A DNA stretch of 64,000 nt from Devosia sp. 66-14. Its GTDB lineage: Bacteria; Pseudomonadota; Alphaproteobacteria; Rhizobiales; Devosiaceae. How positions within the stretch are numbered: position 1 is the first letter of the stretch; each line of letters opens with the position of its first letter. The notes beneath the pieces are model-generated. The model did no database searches and was not told the DNA's origin. It was given only the letters and a program-made list of their open reading frames with translations. The stretch spans positions 867,064 to 931,063 of the forward strand of contig MKVB01000006.1 of the NCBI GenBank assembly GCA_001899085.1, given 5' to 3'. Shown piece by piece: positions 1 through 7,330 of the stretch. Made by a program: the position numbers and the translations under genes.

Positions 1-957
1 ACCAGCGAGGTCGAGCATCGGGACAAAGCGAGTTGCTTTGGTGAGGCGGAGTTTCTTGGCCAACGCGTCCAGTTCAAGTTTCGCGATCCGCAGATCGACG
101 CGCTTGCCAATCGCGAGTGCTTCTGTGTCCGCGGATTTTGGCAGTTTGTCGGGGATTTGCGGAAGCGCCGACGGCAGTTTGAAGTTGATGTCGCGACCCC
201 ATAGGCCAAGCAGCCTGACGAGAGCTTCTCGGTCGAGCTCCGACTTCAGCCGTGCTTCGGCCAGACGATTGGACGTTTCGAGATAGACGGCACTGGCCCG
301 CGCCTGATCTATTTTGGTCGCGGCACCCGTCTCACCAAGCTTTACAGTGAACTCGGATGTGAGCCTTGCGCTCTCGCGGGCTTGCTCCAGGAAGGCCTCG
401 GCCTGGCGAGACGCGACCGCAGTGTAGTACGCGCGGCGAGTGTTCGCGGCCAGGTTGAAGGTCGCCTGAACCGCCCGGAGCTGCGCCGCTTCGAAGTCCA
501 ACTTCGCCGCAGCCGTCCTTGAGCCCAGGGTGAAGACTGACAACAGGCTGCCGACCAGTCTGGTCTCGATCTCCAGTTCGTCGCCGGCCAGTATCTTGCC
601 GATCGAAACGACCGGATTTGGGAGACTGCTCGCCTCAACGTAGTCAGCCTCGGAAATGCCGAGCTGATTGTACTCTGCCTGCAGCCCCCGATTATTGAGG
701 AGCGCAAGTCGGACGGCTTGCTCGGCCGACAGCGTGCCGGTGAGAAGTGCGTCCACCTGATGGCGGGCCGTCGTCTCGTCTGCCTCGCTGACGACCTTTG
801 TCGATGCAAAGGTAAGCTCTGAGGTCACCTCCGAGCTTACCCTGCCCATTCCACTGTCCGGTGACAGCGCGGCAGAACAGCCCGCAAGCAGCAGTGCGAC
901 AAAAGGGAAAGCGGATCGGGCAGCCAAGCGCTGCGTCTTCTGCGTGAGGCTATTCAC
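1..957 (-). CDS. TolC-family outer-membrane factor lipoprotein (CusC-like), 3' end outside window
   Basis: Outer-membrane exit duct of a tripartite efflux pump; in this copper-rich setting a CusC-like role in Cu/Ag export is the likeliest, but that is inferred from context. Only the first 319 codons are present and the gene runs off the left edge. A GTG start at 957 gives a lipoprotein signal with lipobox L24-A25-G26-C27. TolC-repeat sequence follows (for example AVRLALLNNRGLQAEY and FNLAANTRRAYYTA, typical of the first coiled-coil/beta repeat). The GTG overlaps the TGA of the upstream small lipoprotein (GTGA), so the two are translationally coupled. Adaptor and RND pump genes, if present, would lie to the left of the window. 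Confidence 0.85.
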   Translation of the reverse strand, partial: MNSLTQKTQRLAARSAFPFVALLLAGCSAALSPDSGMGRVSSEVTSELTFASTKVVSEADETTARHQVDALLTGTLSAEQAVRLALLNNRGLQAEYNQLGISEADYVEASSLPNPVVSIGKILAGDELEIETRLVGSLLSVFTLGSRTAAAKLDFEAAQLRAVQATFNLAANTRRAYYTAVASRQAEAFLEQARESARLTSEFTVKLGETGAATKIDQARASAVYLETSNRLAEARLKSELDREALVRLLGLWGRDINFKLPSALPQIPDKLPKSADTEALAIGKRVDLRIAKLELDALAKKLRLTKATRFVPMLDLAG

Positions 958-1169
958 TTCGAGCCTCCGGCGCTGACGCTACTATTGGACTCCGCCCATG
1001 GGCGTGGTTCCACTGGTTGGTAGTTCTTCGTCTCAGCGGCGACCGAGTAGTAGGGACGAACGGATGTAGTAGCGTTGGGGTCGGCGGCCGACAGCACCGA
1101 GTGCTGGCTCAACTGAGGCGAGCAGGCCGACAACGTCACAGCCAAGGCTGCGAGCGCTATAGGTCTCAT
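954..1169 (-). CDS. small lipoprotein of unknown function, coupled to the outer-membrane factor
   Basis: 71-aa protein with an N-terminal signal and lipobox LSAC (Cys16); the mature part is short, polar and rich in Ser/Pro, with no recognisable domain. It ends in the GTGA overlap with the outer-membrane factor and lies 134 bp downstream of a small Cys-rich secreted ORF, so the three probably form one transcript. Small lipoproteins often accompany metal efflux systems; here the role is unknown. The ATG at 1169 is the only start that yields a complete lipoprotein signal. Confidence 0.7.
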   Translation of the reverse strand: MRPIALAALAVTLSACSPQLSQHSVLSAADPNATTSVRPYYSVAAETKNYQPVEPRPWAESNSSVSAGGSK

Positions 1170-1258
1170 TTTGAGAGTCTCTTGATGTAAACGCGGATTA
1201 GCGGAACGTGCTGCGTAAAGCGCGAGACCGGCCAGGCATCACAACAAGTAAGGAACGC

Positions 1259-1276
1259 GCCGGGATTAAGCCCGGC
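1259..1276 (-). other. hairpin between small Cys-rich ORF and lipoprotein gene
   Basis: Inverted repeat GCCGGG / CCCGGC with a 6-nt loop (ATTAAG), lying between the stop of the Cys-rich ORF (1304) and the lipoprotein start (1169). There is no U-tract, so it could be an attenuator or RNA-processing hairpin rather than a full terminator. Comparable hairpins follow several of the other small secreted ORFs in this window. Confidence 0.4.
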
Positions 1277-1303
1277 AACGGCCGCGATGACAGACGGGAG
1301 CGC

Positions 1304-1684
1304 TTACGAGAGCGCCCATCGCCGAGGCGGCCGTTCGAGCAAGACGACGGGATTGACCGCGTCCGCTAAAGAAGGTGAAGGTTCAGGTAGCCCAGCGACA
1401 CCGGCGAACCAGGGGAAGCCACTTACAAGCATGAGGGGCTGGCAGGCACTGCTGCAGCACGTCGGACCAGCATCGCATGTGTCCTTCGGAGACACGTCAC
1501 AGGGCTTTTGGCTCCGGGCGTGCTTCATGACGTCATCATCATAGTCGGCGCACACCGCCACCTCATGATGCTCAGTCGACACCATGCCATGTGCCATGCC
1601 CGAACTGACCATAGCAAAACTGCTCGCAACGAACGCGAGGACAGCAAACGCAGCGATCACTAGCTTGTGGACGGACCGACCCAT
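1304..1684 (-). CDS. small secreted Cys-rich protein, leader-ORF type (A)
   Basis: About 126 aa from the ATG at 1684; a GTG at 1720 would add 12 residues before the signal sequence. A hydrophobic N-terminus is followed by a cysteine cluster (VCADY, KPCD, DTCDAGPTCCSSAC) and a C-terminus containing ERPPRRW. It has no known enzyme domain. It heads the minus-strand run small ORF - lipoprotein - outer-membrane factor. Size, secretion signal, Cys/His content and the Pro-Pro tail recall the copper-responsive upstream ORFs CopL (Xanthomonas) and CruR/DUF2946 (Bordetella). That assignment is by general pattern, not by alignment. It could instead simply be a periplasmic metal-binding peptide. Confidence 0.65.
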   Translation of the reverse strand: MGRSVHKLVIAAFAVLAFVASSFAMVSSGMAHGMVSTEHHEVAVCADYDDDVMKHARSQKPCDVSPKDTCDAGPTCCSSACQPLMLVSGFPWFAGVAGLPEPSPSLADAVNPVVLLERPPRRWALS

Positions 1685-1885
1685 GGTGCCGGCCAATAGC
1701 AGAGGGCGAACGATTCGCACCAGTGCTAAGTGTTCCTACGTGGTGCCAAGCCGCAACAAGCTGACCACAAACGCCGTCGCAACTCCGGCCTAACAGCTGA
1801 ACCGATGTCGCACATATCGTGCGAACGGTGGCTCCTTGCACTCTCAGCCGGGGCCAATTTCGCGCATGGCAGTTATTTGTCGATC

Positions 1886-2257
1886 CTAGATTTGCTCGGC
1901 GGAACTCGTCGCATTGTTGTTGAACCACTGCTTCTCCCAGCCCCGCATCATGTTGATTTCTCGTGTTTGAGCGGAGATGATGTCGTTAGCGAGCTGCATG
2001 AGTTCCGGGCGACCTGTCTTCTGCAAAACGAGGCGCGCCATTGCTACCGCACTCTCATGATGGACGATCATTTCGTCGATGAACGCGCGCTCGAACTCTT
2101 CTCCGCTCTTTGACTCGAGCTGGGCAGATATGCCGCCCCCTTCCATGTTCATGTCATGTACGACGGGAGTAAGCTGCGAAGGGCTTCGTAGGGCAAGACC
2201 GGCAGCAAAACCAATAGATATTGCGACAATGCTTGCAACAACTAATTTCATATTCAT
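1886..2257 (-). CDS. DUF305 periplasmic protein (CopM-like)
   Basis: 123-aa protein with a signal-anchor (about residues 4-24) and a DUF305 core: FIDEMIVHHESAVAMA followed by DIISAQTREINMMRGWEKQW. In DUF305 proteins the HHxxA helix and nearby Met/His residues are thought to bind copper. It is shorter than the two other DUF305 proteins here because it lacks their extended Met-rich N-terminal part. It stands between the small Cys-rich ORF and the DsbA pair on the same strand, with gaps of about 200 and 75 bp. The likely role is periplasmic copper binding. Confidence 0.85.
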   Translation of the reverse strand: MNMKLVVASIVAISIGFAAGLALRSPSQLTPVVHDMNMEGGGISAQLESKSGEEFERAFIDEMIVHHESAVAMARLVLQKTGRPELMQLANDIISAQTREINMMRGWEKQWFNNNATSSAEQI

Positions 2258-2333
2258 CTTCTTGTTATTTTATTGGGTAATTACCTGAGCTGGCCAAGGG
2301 CCCATATTGGTTTGAGAGTGGCGCTGCGCCTAC

Positions 2334-2786
2334 TCATTCGAAATGTAGCGCGATCTGGTCGCCGTCGCGCATGATGTATCGCGCAGGGTTGGACTCTTGG
2401 CGACCGTTGACGATCACCTGGGCGGGCGATCCGAGCGAAGTGTGTGACCTGTTTAAGAGCGCCCCGAACCCCTCAACGTTGAGGTCCGCTGCGCGCACCG
2501 GTCCAGCTGCAAACTCCAGGTGAACGGTCCCAGACGCGTCATGCGTGTGGACCGCCGACATCGCTATGCGAGCATCGTACCCCGGAGCGCCGATGTAGGA
2601 CGGTCCGACGCCCAGGCTTTCTGGAACTGCTAGCTTTTTGCCTGCAGCGTAGATCTCAACGGTGGCGTGCCAATGCACTCCCGTCTTCGAGATGATCTCT
2701 GGGTCTTGATTTTGCGCGGCCTGAGACCACACTGCGCCAATCACGAGCAGCGAGACCGCAAAACCGACCAACAGGGACGTTCTCAT
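2334..2786 (-). CDS. secreted HWH/HTHD protein of unknown function paired with DsbA
   Basis: 150 aa with an N-terminal signal (about 1-23). The mature part contains two histidine motifs, VHWHATVEIY near residue 38 and VHTHDASG near residue 80, and reads as a small beta-rich domain. I do not recognise a named family. Its ATG overlaps the TGA of the upstream DsbA-like gene (ATGA), so the two are translationally coupled and presumably act together outside the cytoplasm. The paired His motifs could bind a metal such as copper; that is inference. Confidence 0.7.
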   Translation of the reverse strand: MRTSLLVGFAVSLLVIGAVWSQAAQNQDPEIISKTGVHWHATVEIYAAGKKLAVPESLGVGPSYIGAPGYDARIAMSAVHTHDASGTVHLEFAAGPVRAADLNVEGFGALLNRSHTSLGSPAQVIVNGRQESNPARYIMRDGDQIALHFE

Positions 2787-3508
2787 AGTCGCGAAGCAGA
2801 GAGCGCCTGCTCTATCGCGCCCTCGAATGCTGACAACGGTTGCGCCCCGGAAATGACTGCCTTGCCAATGATGGCAGCGGGAGTTCCGCTTATGCCAAGG
2901 GCGCCGCCCTCCGCCTTATCGGCGTCCATTTCTCGCCGATATTCCATGCCCTTTTCTTTCACCAGCGCGGTCACCCTGCGGGTGTCAGTTTCTCCGAGGA
3001 TTGCCGCGGTCAGTTCTCCGATCCTAGCCTCTGTTGCCCAACCGGTATTCTCCGCCCCTTGATTCTCGTAGATGGCTTGGTGCCATTGATAGAATTTCTG
3101 TGGCACGAGTTCCCACACTGCTCGCGAATACTCGGCAAGGGTCTGAGAATCCAATCCGAGAAACTGAAAATCCTTGAACAGGATCTTTAGTTTTCCTGTA
3201 TCGACGTATTTTTTGACGATCACGGGCATAGTCTCAATCTCGTGGCGTTGGCAGAACGGACACTGGTAGTCATACCAGTACGCCATGGTGACCGGCGCAT
3301 CGGCCCTTCCAATAAACGGATCCCCGCTAGCGTCTACTTTTTCGCTGTCTACCACCTGAGTGACTTTTGCAGCGCTGCCGGCCACAGGGCTTCTATCAAC
3401 AGGACCCGCTCGACCGCCCCACACGACTGCTGCGGCCACTATACTTCCTGCGATTATTATCGATGCCGGAATTTTTATTCCGCTGCTCATATTCGTCTTT
3501 TGTTCCAT
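2783..3508 (-). CDS. DsbA-family thiol oxidoreductase
   Basis: 241-aa periplasmic thioredoxin-fold protein. The N-terminal signal-anchor (about 10-30) is followed by the active site YDYQCPFCQRHE (CPFC), an alpha-helical insert, and the cis-Pro loop GISGTPAAIIG near the C-terminus. DsbA-type proteins introduce or repair disulfides in exported proteins, which copper damages. It is paralogous to the DsbA-like protein at 9,652-10,395 (shared AYW(Y/F)DYQCPFC and FQFLG/YQFLG segments). Its stop overlaps the start of the HWH-motif protein. An alternative start is Met7 at 3490. Confidence 0.88.
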   Translation of the reverse strand: MEQKTNMSSGIKIPASIIIAGSIVAAAVVWGGRAGPVDRSPVAGSAAKVTQVVDSEKVDASGDPFIGRADAPVTMAYWYDYQCPFCQRHEIETMPVIVKKYVDTGKLKILFKDFQFLGLDSQTLAEYSRAVWELVPQKFYQWHQAIYENQGAENTGWATEARIGELTAAILGETDTRRVTALVKEKGMEYRREMDADKAEGGALGISGTPAAIIGKAVISGAQPLSAFEGAIEQALSASRL

Positions 3509-3552
3509 TTCATTTTTTTCACATAGCTACTAATCTAACTCATACCGCTGTA

Positions 3553-3957
3553 CTACGGTAGCTTCGCTTGTAGTAGTCCGCGATGTATGAACCGGCGCAC
3601 CGACGAACATTCACCTTCAACAGTGCGAAGACGGTGACGCGCTCCCCGCAGTAGGCCTGGCAATATCAGCAGAGGTTCGCATCGTCCTGCCCTGACACGC
3701 GTGGCAATGGTTAAGATAAGCAACAACAACCCGAGCCCCGTGCGGTCAGGCGGGATCGCATCAAACATCGTTTGCCACATTCGGACATGTTCGAGCGGCG
3801 TCATGGCACACATGTAGCGGCCAAGTTCATGCGACGAGCACCCGGGCATGACGGCGGCGCCGTGTTCCATTATGACGTTCGAGTACGCGACGCTTACGGT
3901 GCCGCCGATAAGGGCCAACGCCGCGAGTATCGAGACAATTCGTCTCCTGATGTGCAT
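3553..3957 (-). CDS. small membrane/secreted protein of unknown function
   Basis: 134 aa from the ATG at 3957, which removes an implausible 13-residue leader. It has an N-terminal signal (MHIRRRIVSILAALALIGG), then MPGCSSHELG and YMCAMTPLEHVRMWQ, a single hydrophobic helix (GLGLLLLILTIA), and a basic tail ending in SSVRRFIHRGLLQAKLP. It is the last gene before the divergent HD-domain gene. The Cys and Met residues before the helix suggest a metal-handling role, but I cannot name the family. Confidence 0.6.
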   Translation of the reverse strand: MHIRRRIVSILAALALIGGTVSVAYSNVIMEHGAAVMPGCSSHELGRYMCAMTPLEHVRMWQTMFDAIPPDRTGLGLLLLILTIATRVRAGRCEPLLILPGLLRGARHRLRTVEGECSSVRRFIHRGLLQAKLP

Positions 3958-4069
3958 ATTGAAATTGTAGCATGGGCCAAGAGCGCTGGGGCTCACGACC
4001 GCGTTGTGTCGATCGCTGATCCGCCAACGAATTTCGAGACAGTCTGCCTGTTGCCGTCGGCTTTGAAGG

Positions 4070-4075
4070 TATATT
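4070..4075 (+). promoter_or_regulatory. possible -10 element upstream of the HD/PurZ-like pair
   Basis: TATATT lies 35 bp before the ATG at 4111, inside an imperfect dyad AAGG-TATATTA-GCCTT that could also be an operator. No convincing -35 lies at 16-18 bp. A GGGGG run just before the ATG serves as ribosome-binding site. Weak call. Confidence 0.3.
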
Positions 4076-4110
4076 AGCCTTGGTGCCTAACCAATGTCGT
4101 TGGGGGCGGC

Positions 4111-5877
4111 ATGAAGACCAATAAGATAAAAGACAACATTCACGGCTACATCTATTTTTCGAAGCTCGAGGGGCTTTATCTCTCCCATCCGCTCGTACTT
4201 CGCCTGCATCATGTCAGGCAAAATGGAGCGGCGTTTCTCACGTACCCAAGCATACGCGTGCACCGCTACGAGCATTCGATCGGCGCAATGCACCTTGCTG
4301 GCGAACTGTTGTTACGTGCCGTGCGATTCTCTGATGATCCGACAATCTACGACACGATCCGTCAATTGGTAGAGCACATCTGCGGCAAGACCATCGGACA
4401 CATTCGATCTGTGTTGGTGAGGCCTTCGTCCAATGTACTTAAAGACAGCCTCTATCATTTACATCACCTGGACGACATAAAAAACGACGATACCCTCGCG
4501 CTACTGCTGATGTTCCAATCCGTTAGAGTTGCGATGCTCGTCCATGACATTGGTCATCCACCATTCTCTCACACGACCGAGATGGCCCTGAAGCAAATGG
4601 GCGTGCGGTATGCGGATCACGAACGTGTCGGCCTCGATCTGCTTGCGCTCATCAACAATGACCTAGAGCGCTCGGCGGATTCCAAGGACGAGTACGCATT
4701 CTCCACATTCATTGCCGATTTGGTTCGCGCAATCGTTGACAAGGAGGATCCTGCGTATCCGCTAGTTCAAGGCATAGCCACGATCGTCTCGGGGGACGTG
4801 GACGCTGATCGGCTGGACTACGTCCAACGTGATGCGTTGTCAGGCGGACTGTCGACGAACTCCTACGATGTTGGACGTCTTTACGACGCCCTCAAGCTCT
4901 GCTCGCAGGAGGGTCCAACTGGTGAAAAACCACCAGCCGCCGTGATGCAGTATCACGCCGCTGCGATGAGCACGCTGGAAGCGTTTTTTAGCATGCGCTT
5001 TCACATGTATCGCTGGATGCTGTTTCACCATTCGGTGATCTTGCAGAACATGGCGTTGGTCCGCATCGCGCATCTTATCCATCAGTTCGGAAGCACTAGC
5101 CAAGGAGATTTGGCCCACGCCTGCAAGGACTTCGTCGACCTCGCGACCAACAAAGCCCGCCGGCGGGAGTACTGGCGGTTCACCGATGCCCACATGCTCG
5201 ATCTAATGACCCGCATCTATGTGGCGATCGAAACGCCCACTGCAACCGACACCGCAACGGTTCGAAGCCTTCGTCGCTACCTGGATACGTTCCTCAATCG
5301 CAGCAAACGGCACTTGGTACCGTTCTGGAAAAGTCCGGCTGACTACGCCCATTTTGCTGAACAGGTCTTTGCCTCGAGCATCGACAGTGCCTCTCGCAGT
5401 GCGGTGGTTCGATTCAACAAGGTGCTCCGTTCGAGGTATAATGTGATCGTGGAAACGGTCAGAAACGAGGTCGCCTCCGGGGCTTCAGGCACCGTGAAGG
5501 AGATGAACAACAGTGACTTTTACTCGTTTCGATTTGCGGCCGAAATCGAGAAGGAGATCAACAGCCGTCTCGCGGGCCACGCGGTCGAGGTTCGCGCCTA
5601 CTACATCGCAAAGTTCAAAGCCACACCTACGAATATGCTGTTGAAGGCGGGCAGTGAGTTTCGCCCCCTAGAAGTCCTTTCGCCGACCATTGCGTCTCTC
5701 GAGACCGCTTGGGACTCGCTCCCTCATTTGTGGTTGTTCCTTGAGCGAACGAGGGATTTTGATGGGGGTGTGAACAGCGTGGAAAGTGAACGGGACGGGA
5801 ACCAATCGACTCTCCAGGACGTGCTACCCGTTGTCGTTGAGGCACTCACCGCATTCGTTCAGGCTATAGACTCATGA
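4111..5877 (+). CDS. HD-domain (d)NTP phosphohydrolase-like protein
   Basis: 588-aa soluble protein of the SAMHD1/dGTPase-like (COG1078-like) HD superfamily. The metal-binding set is visible: RYEHSIGAMHLAG (His55), LVHDIGHPPFSH (His145-Asp146, plus His149) and SGDVDADRLDYVQRDALSGG (Asp near 229-233). Family members hydrolyse deoxynucleoside triphosphates or related phosphate esters; the substrate here is unknown. A C-terminal region of about 300 residues has no motif I recognise. Its TGA overlaps the ATG of the adenylosuccinate-synthetase paralogue (ATGA), so the two proteins are co-translated and probably act on the same nucleotide pool. The flanking copper genes look unrelated, which suggests an inserted cargo unit. 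Phage DatZ is also an HD enzyme but is much smaller. Confidence 0.85.
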   Translation: MKTNKIKDNIHGYIYFSKLEGLYLSHPLVLRLHHVRQNGAAFLTYPSIRVHRYEHSIGAMHLAGELLLRAVRFSDDPTIYDTIRQLVEHICGKTIGHIRSVLVRPSSNVLKDSLYHLHHLDDIKNDDTLALLLMFQSVRVAMLVHDIGHPPFSHTTEMALKQMGVRYADHERVGLDLLALINNDLERSADSKDEYAFSTFIADLVRAIVDKEDPAYPLVQGIATIVSGDVDADRLDYVQRDALSGGLSTNSYDVGRLYDALKLCSQEGPTGEKPPAAVMQYHAAAMSTLEAFFSMRFHMYRWMLFHHSVILQNMALVRIAHLIHQFGSTSQGDLAHACKDFVDLATNKARRREYWRFTDAHMLDLMTRIYVAIETPTATDTATVRSLRRYLDTFLNRSKRHLVPFWKSPADYAHFAEQVFASSIDSASRSAVVRFNKVLRSRYNVIVETVRNEVASGASGTVKEMNNSDFYSFRFAAEIEKEINSRLAGHAVEVRAYYIAKFKATPTNMLLKAGSEFRPLEVLSPTIASLETAWDSLPHLWLFLERTRDFDGGVNSVESERDGNQSTLQDVLPVVVEALTAFVQAIDS

Positions 5878-6941
5878 TCACGATCGTCGTTGGAGCACAG
5901 TATGGCGGGGAGGGAAAAGGCAAGGTATGCGCGTACCTGAGCTATGCGCAGCATTTCGACATTGCGTGCCGCTGCGGCGGGCCAAATTCGTCGCATTCAG
6001 TGCTCCATGGCGGACAACTCTTTAAGCTACGCATGATGCCGGCAGCGGCGGTGCACAACCGCAACATTGATGTCTTCTTCGGCGCGGGGACCCTGCTCCA
6101 TGTGCCGACGCTGCTCCAAGAAATGGCGCTCTTGCAGTTTCGCGGGCGTCTTCTCGTGGACCCGAAAGCGGGCGTTATCAATGAGGACATCGTGGCTGAG
6201 CAGCGACGCGACGATCGCTATGCGGCCATCGGATCCACCTTGACCGGCACGGGGCTCGCTTCAGCCTTGAGGGCGCAACGGAAGCTCCCTTTGGCTGCAG
6301 ACACTGATACGCTCCGCCCATTCCTAGGTGACGTGTCAGCGGAGCTTTGGCGGTCTCTCGCTCGGCGCAACATCCTCGTCGAAGGTCACCAGGGCTTCGG
6401 TTTGTCCAACTACCATGGCGACTATCCATATACGAGCAGCAGGGATTCGACTGCCTCGGCTATGCTGTCGGAACTCGGTATCGGACCGCCCGGTCGTAAC
6501 CTGCTGCGCGTCGTCTTGGCGGTGAAGGCCTTTCCGACGCGTAACCATGCGGGGTCATTGTCGGAAGAGCTCAACGCCCAAGATGCTGACGCCCTCGGCA
6601 TCGCTGAGTTTGGCGGTGGCGCTTGGGGCATTCCGGATCGCCGCCGTCGCGTCGGGCTGTTCGATATGGATCTGTTCAGTCGTGCAATTATGGCCAATGC
6701 ACCGTCTGAAATAGCTCTAACCGGCGCGGATTACATCGATCATACGCTTAGAGGCACTCACAGCGCTCGACGAAGCGAACCGCTCGAAGAGTTTATCGCA
6801 CGCCTCGAGCAGGTTAGCGGCGTCCGGGTACGATATGTCTCGACTGGGCCCGATACGACATCAATGTTTGAACGTCGGCGCTCACACCAGCCCTCGAAGC
6901 GCTCAACCCCAGGTGAGCCTGACCTTTTCTCGCGCAATTAG
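5874..6941 (+). CDS. PurA/PurZ-like adenylosuccinate synthetase paralogue
   Basis: 355 aa, much shorter than the roughly 430-aa bacterial PurA and close to the compact archaeal/PurZ type. Recognisable blocks are IVVGAQYGGEGKGK (residues 4-17), GGPNSSHS (His41 kept), AIGSTLTGTG (118-127), VEGHQGFGLSNYHGDYPYTS (169-188), KAFPTRNHAG, DRRRRVG (255-261), TGAD and STGPD. The normal QWGDEGKGK P-loop reads QYGGEGKGK, so the catalytic Asp is Gly12. The guanine-recognition segment, TKxD in E. coli, is TGAD. PurA ligates IMP and aspartate; PurZ uses dGMP. The substrate here cannot be read from sequence. It is coupled to the HD gene by ATGA. A housekeeping PurA role is unlikely given the active-site change and the location. 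Confidence 0.88.
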   Translation: MITIVVGAQYGGEGKGKVCAYLSYAQHFDIACRCGGPNSSHSVLHGGQLFKLRMMPAAAVHNRNIDVFFGAGTLLHVPTLLQEMALLQFRGRLLVDPKAGVINEDIVAEQRRDDRYAAIGSTLTGTGLASALRAQRKLPLAADTDTLRPFLGDVSAELWRSLARRNILVEGHQGFGLSNYHGDYPYTSSRDSTASAMLSELGIGPPGRNLLRVVLAVKAFPTRNHAGSLSEELNAQDADALGIAEFGGGAWGIPDRRRRVGLFDMDLFSRAIMANAPSEIALTGADYIDHTLRGTHSARRSEPLEEFIARLEQVSGVRVRYVSTGPDTTSMFERRRSHQPSKRSTPGEPDLFSRN

Positions 6942-6953
6942 GCAGCGTCGCTT

Positions 6954-6978
6954 AGCAGCCGTTCCATACGGGGCTGCT
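6954..6978 (+). terminator. weak hairpin after the PurZ-like gene
   Basis: Inverted repeat AGCAGCC / GGCTGCT separated by 11 nt, starting 13 bp after the stop codon. No T-tract follows, so termination activity is uncertain. Confidence 0.3.
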
Positions 6979-7271
6979 GGCTAGCAAACGGCTAGATGAG
7001 GTCTGCCCATCAACGACGCTGATAGGTGCCCGTGGAGGCCCGTGCGTGCTCGCGCCTCTCCAGCGACGGCAGGATCGGTGATGTCTCTTTCTTCGAAGGT
7101 AGATTTGCATCACTCGACCAAGCCTTGAGTTGGCCCAGTCGGGGCAGGCCGGCGTCGGATAAATGACAATGGAGTGCAGTGTATTAGGGGGTATCGGCCG
7201 GCCTCCCTTGTCACGCGCTCGTGATGCCTGGGAGCACCATGTCGCAGAGCGATTCAGCGCGACGAAGTCTA
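6979..7271. other. non-coding gap between PurZ-like gene and multicopper oxidase
   Basis: No convincing ORF on either strand. The one open frame (minus, overlapping the oxidase) has the Arg/Ser-rich composition of a frame shadow. I see no tRNA, repeat or remnant domain. The right end leads into the CueR-type promoter at 7272. Confidence 0.5.
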
Positions 7272-7302
7272 TTGACCTTTCCACCGTTGGAAGCGGCAAT
7301 TT
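7272..7302 (+). promoter_or_regulatory. CueR-type promoter of the multicopper oxidase gene
   Basis: TTGACC (-35, 7272-7277), then a 19-bp spacer carrying the dyad CTTTCC-accgt-TGGAAG, then CAATTT (-10, 7297-7302). The overlong 19-bp spacer with this dyad is the hallmark of MerR/CueR-activated promoters. Near-identical elements precede copZ, copA and the gene at 31,977. The oxidase ATG is 28 bp downstream of the -10. Confidence 0.8.
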
Positions 7303-7330
7303 CCGAGACTGTTTGCAGGAGTAGCCGTGC

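Noticed and set aside
4111-6941. Full phage Z-DNA (2-aminoadenine) gene cluster
   Set aside because: No polymerase, MazZ-type or phage structural genes nearby, and the HD protein is far larger than DatZ.
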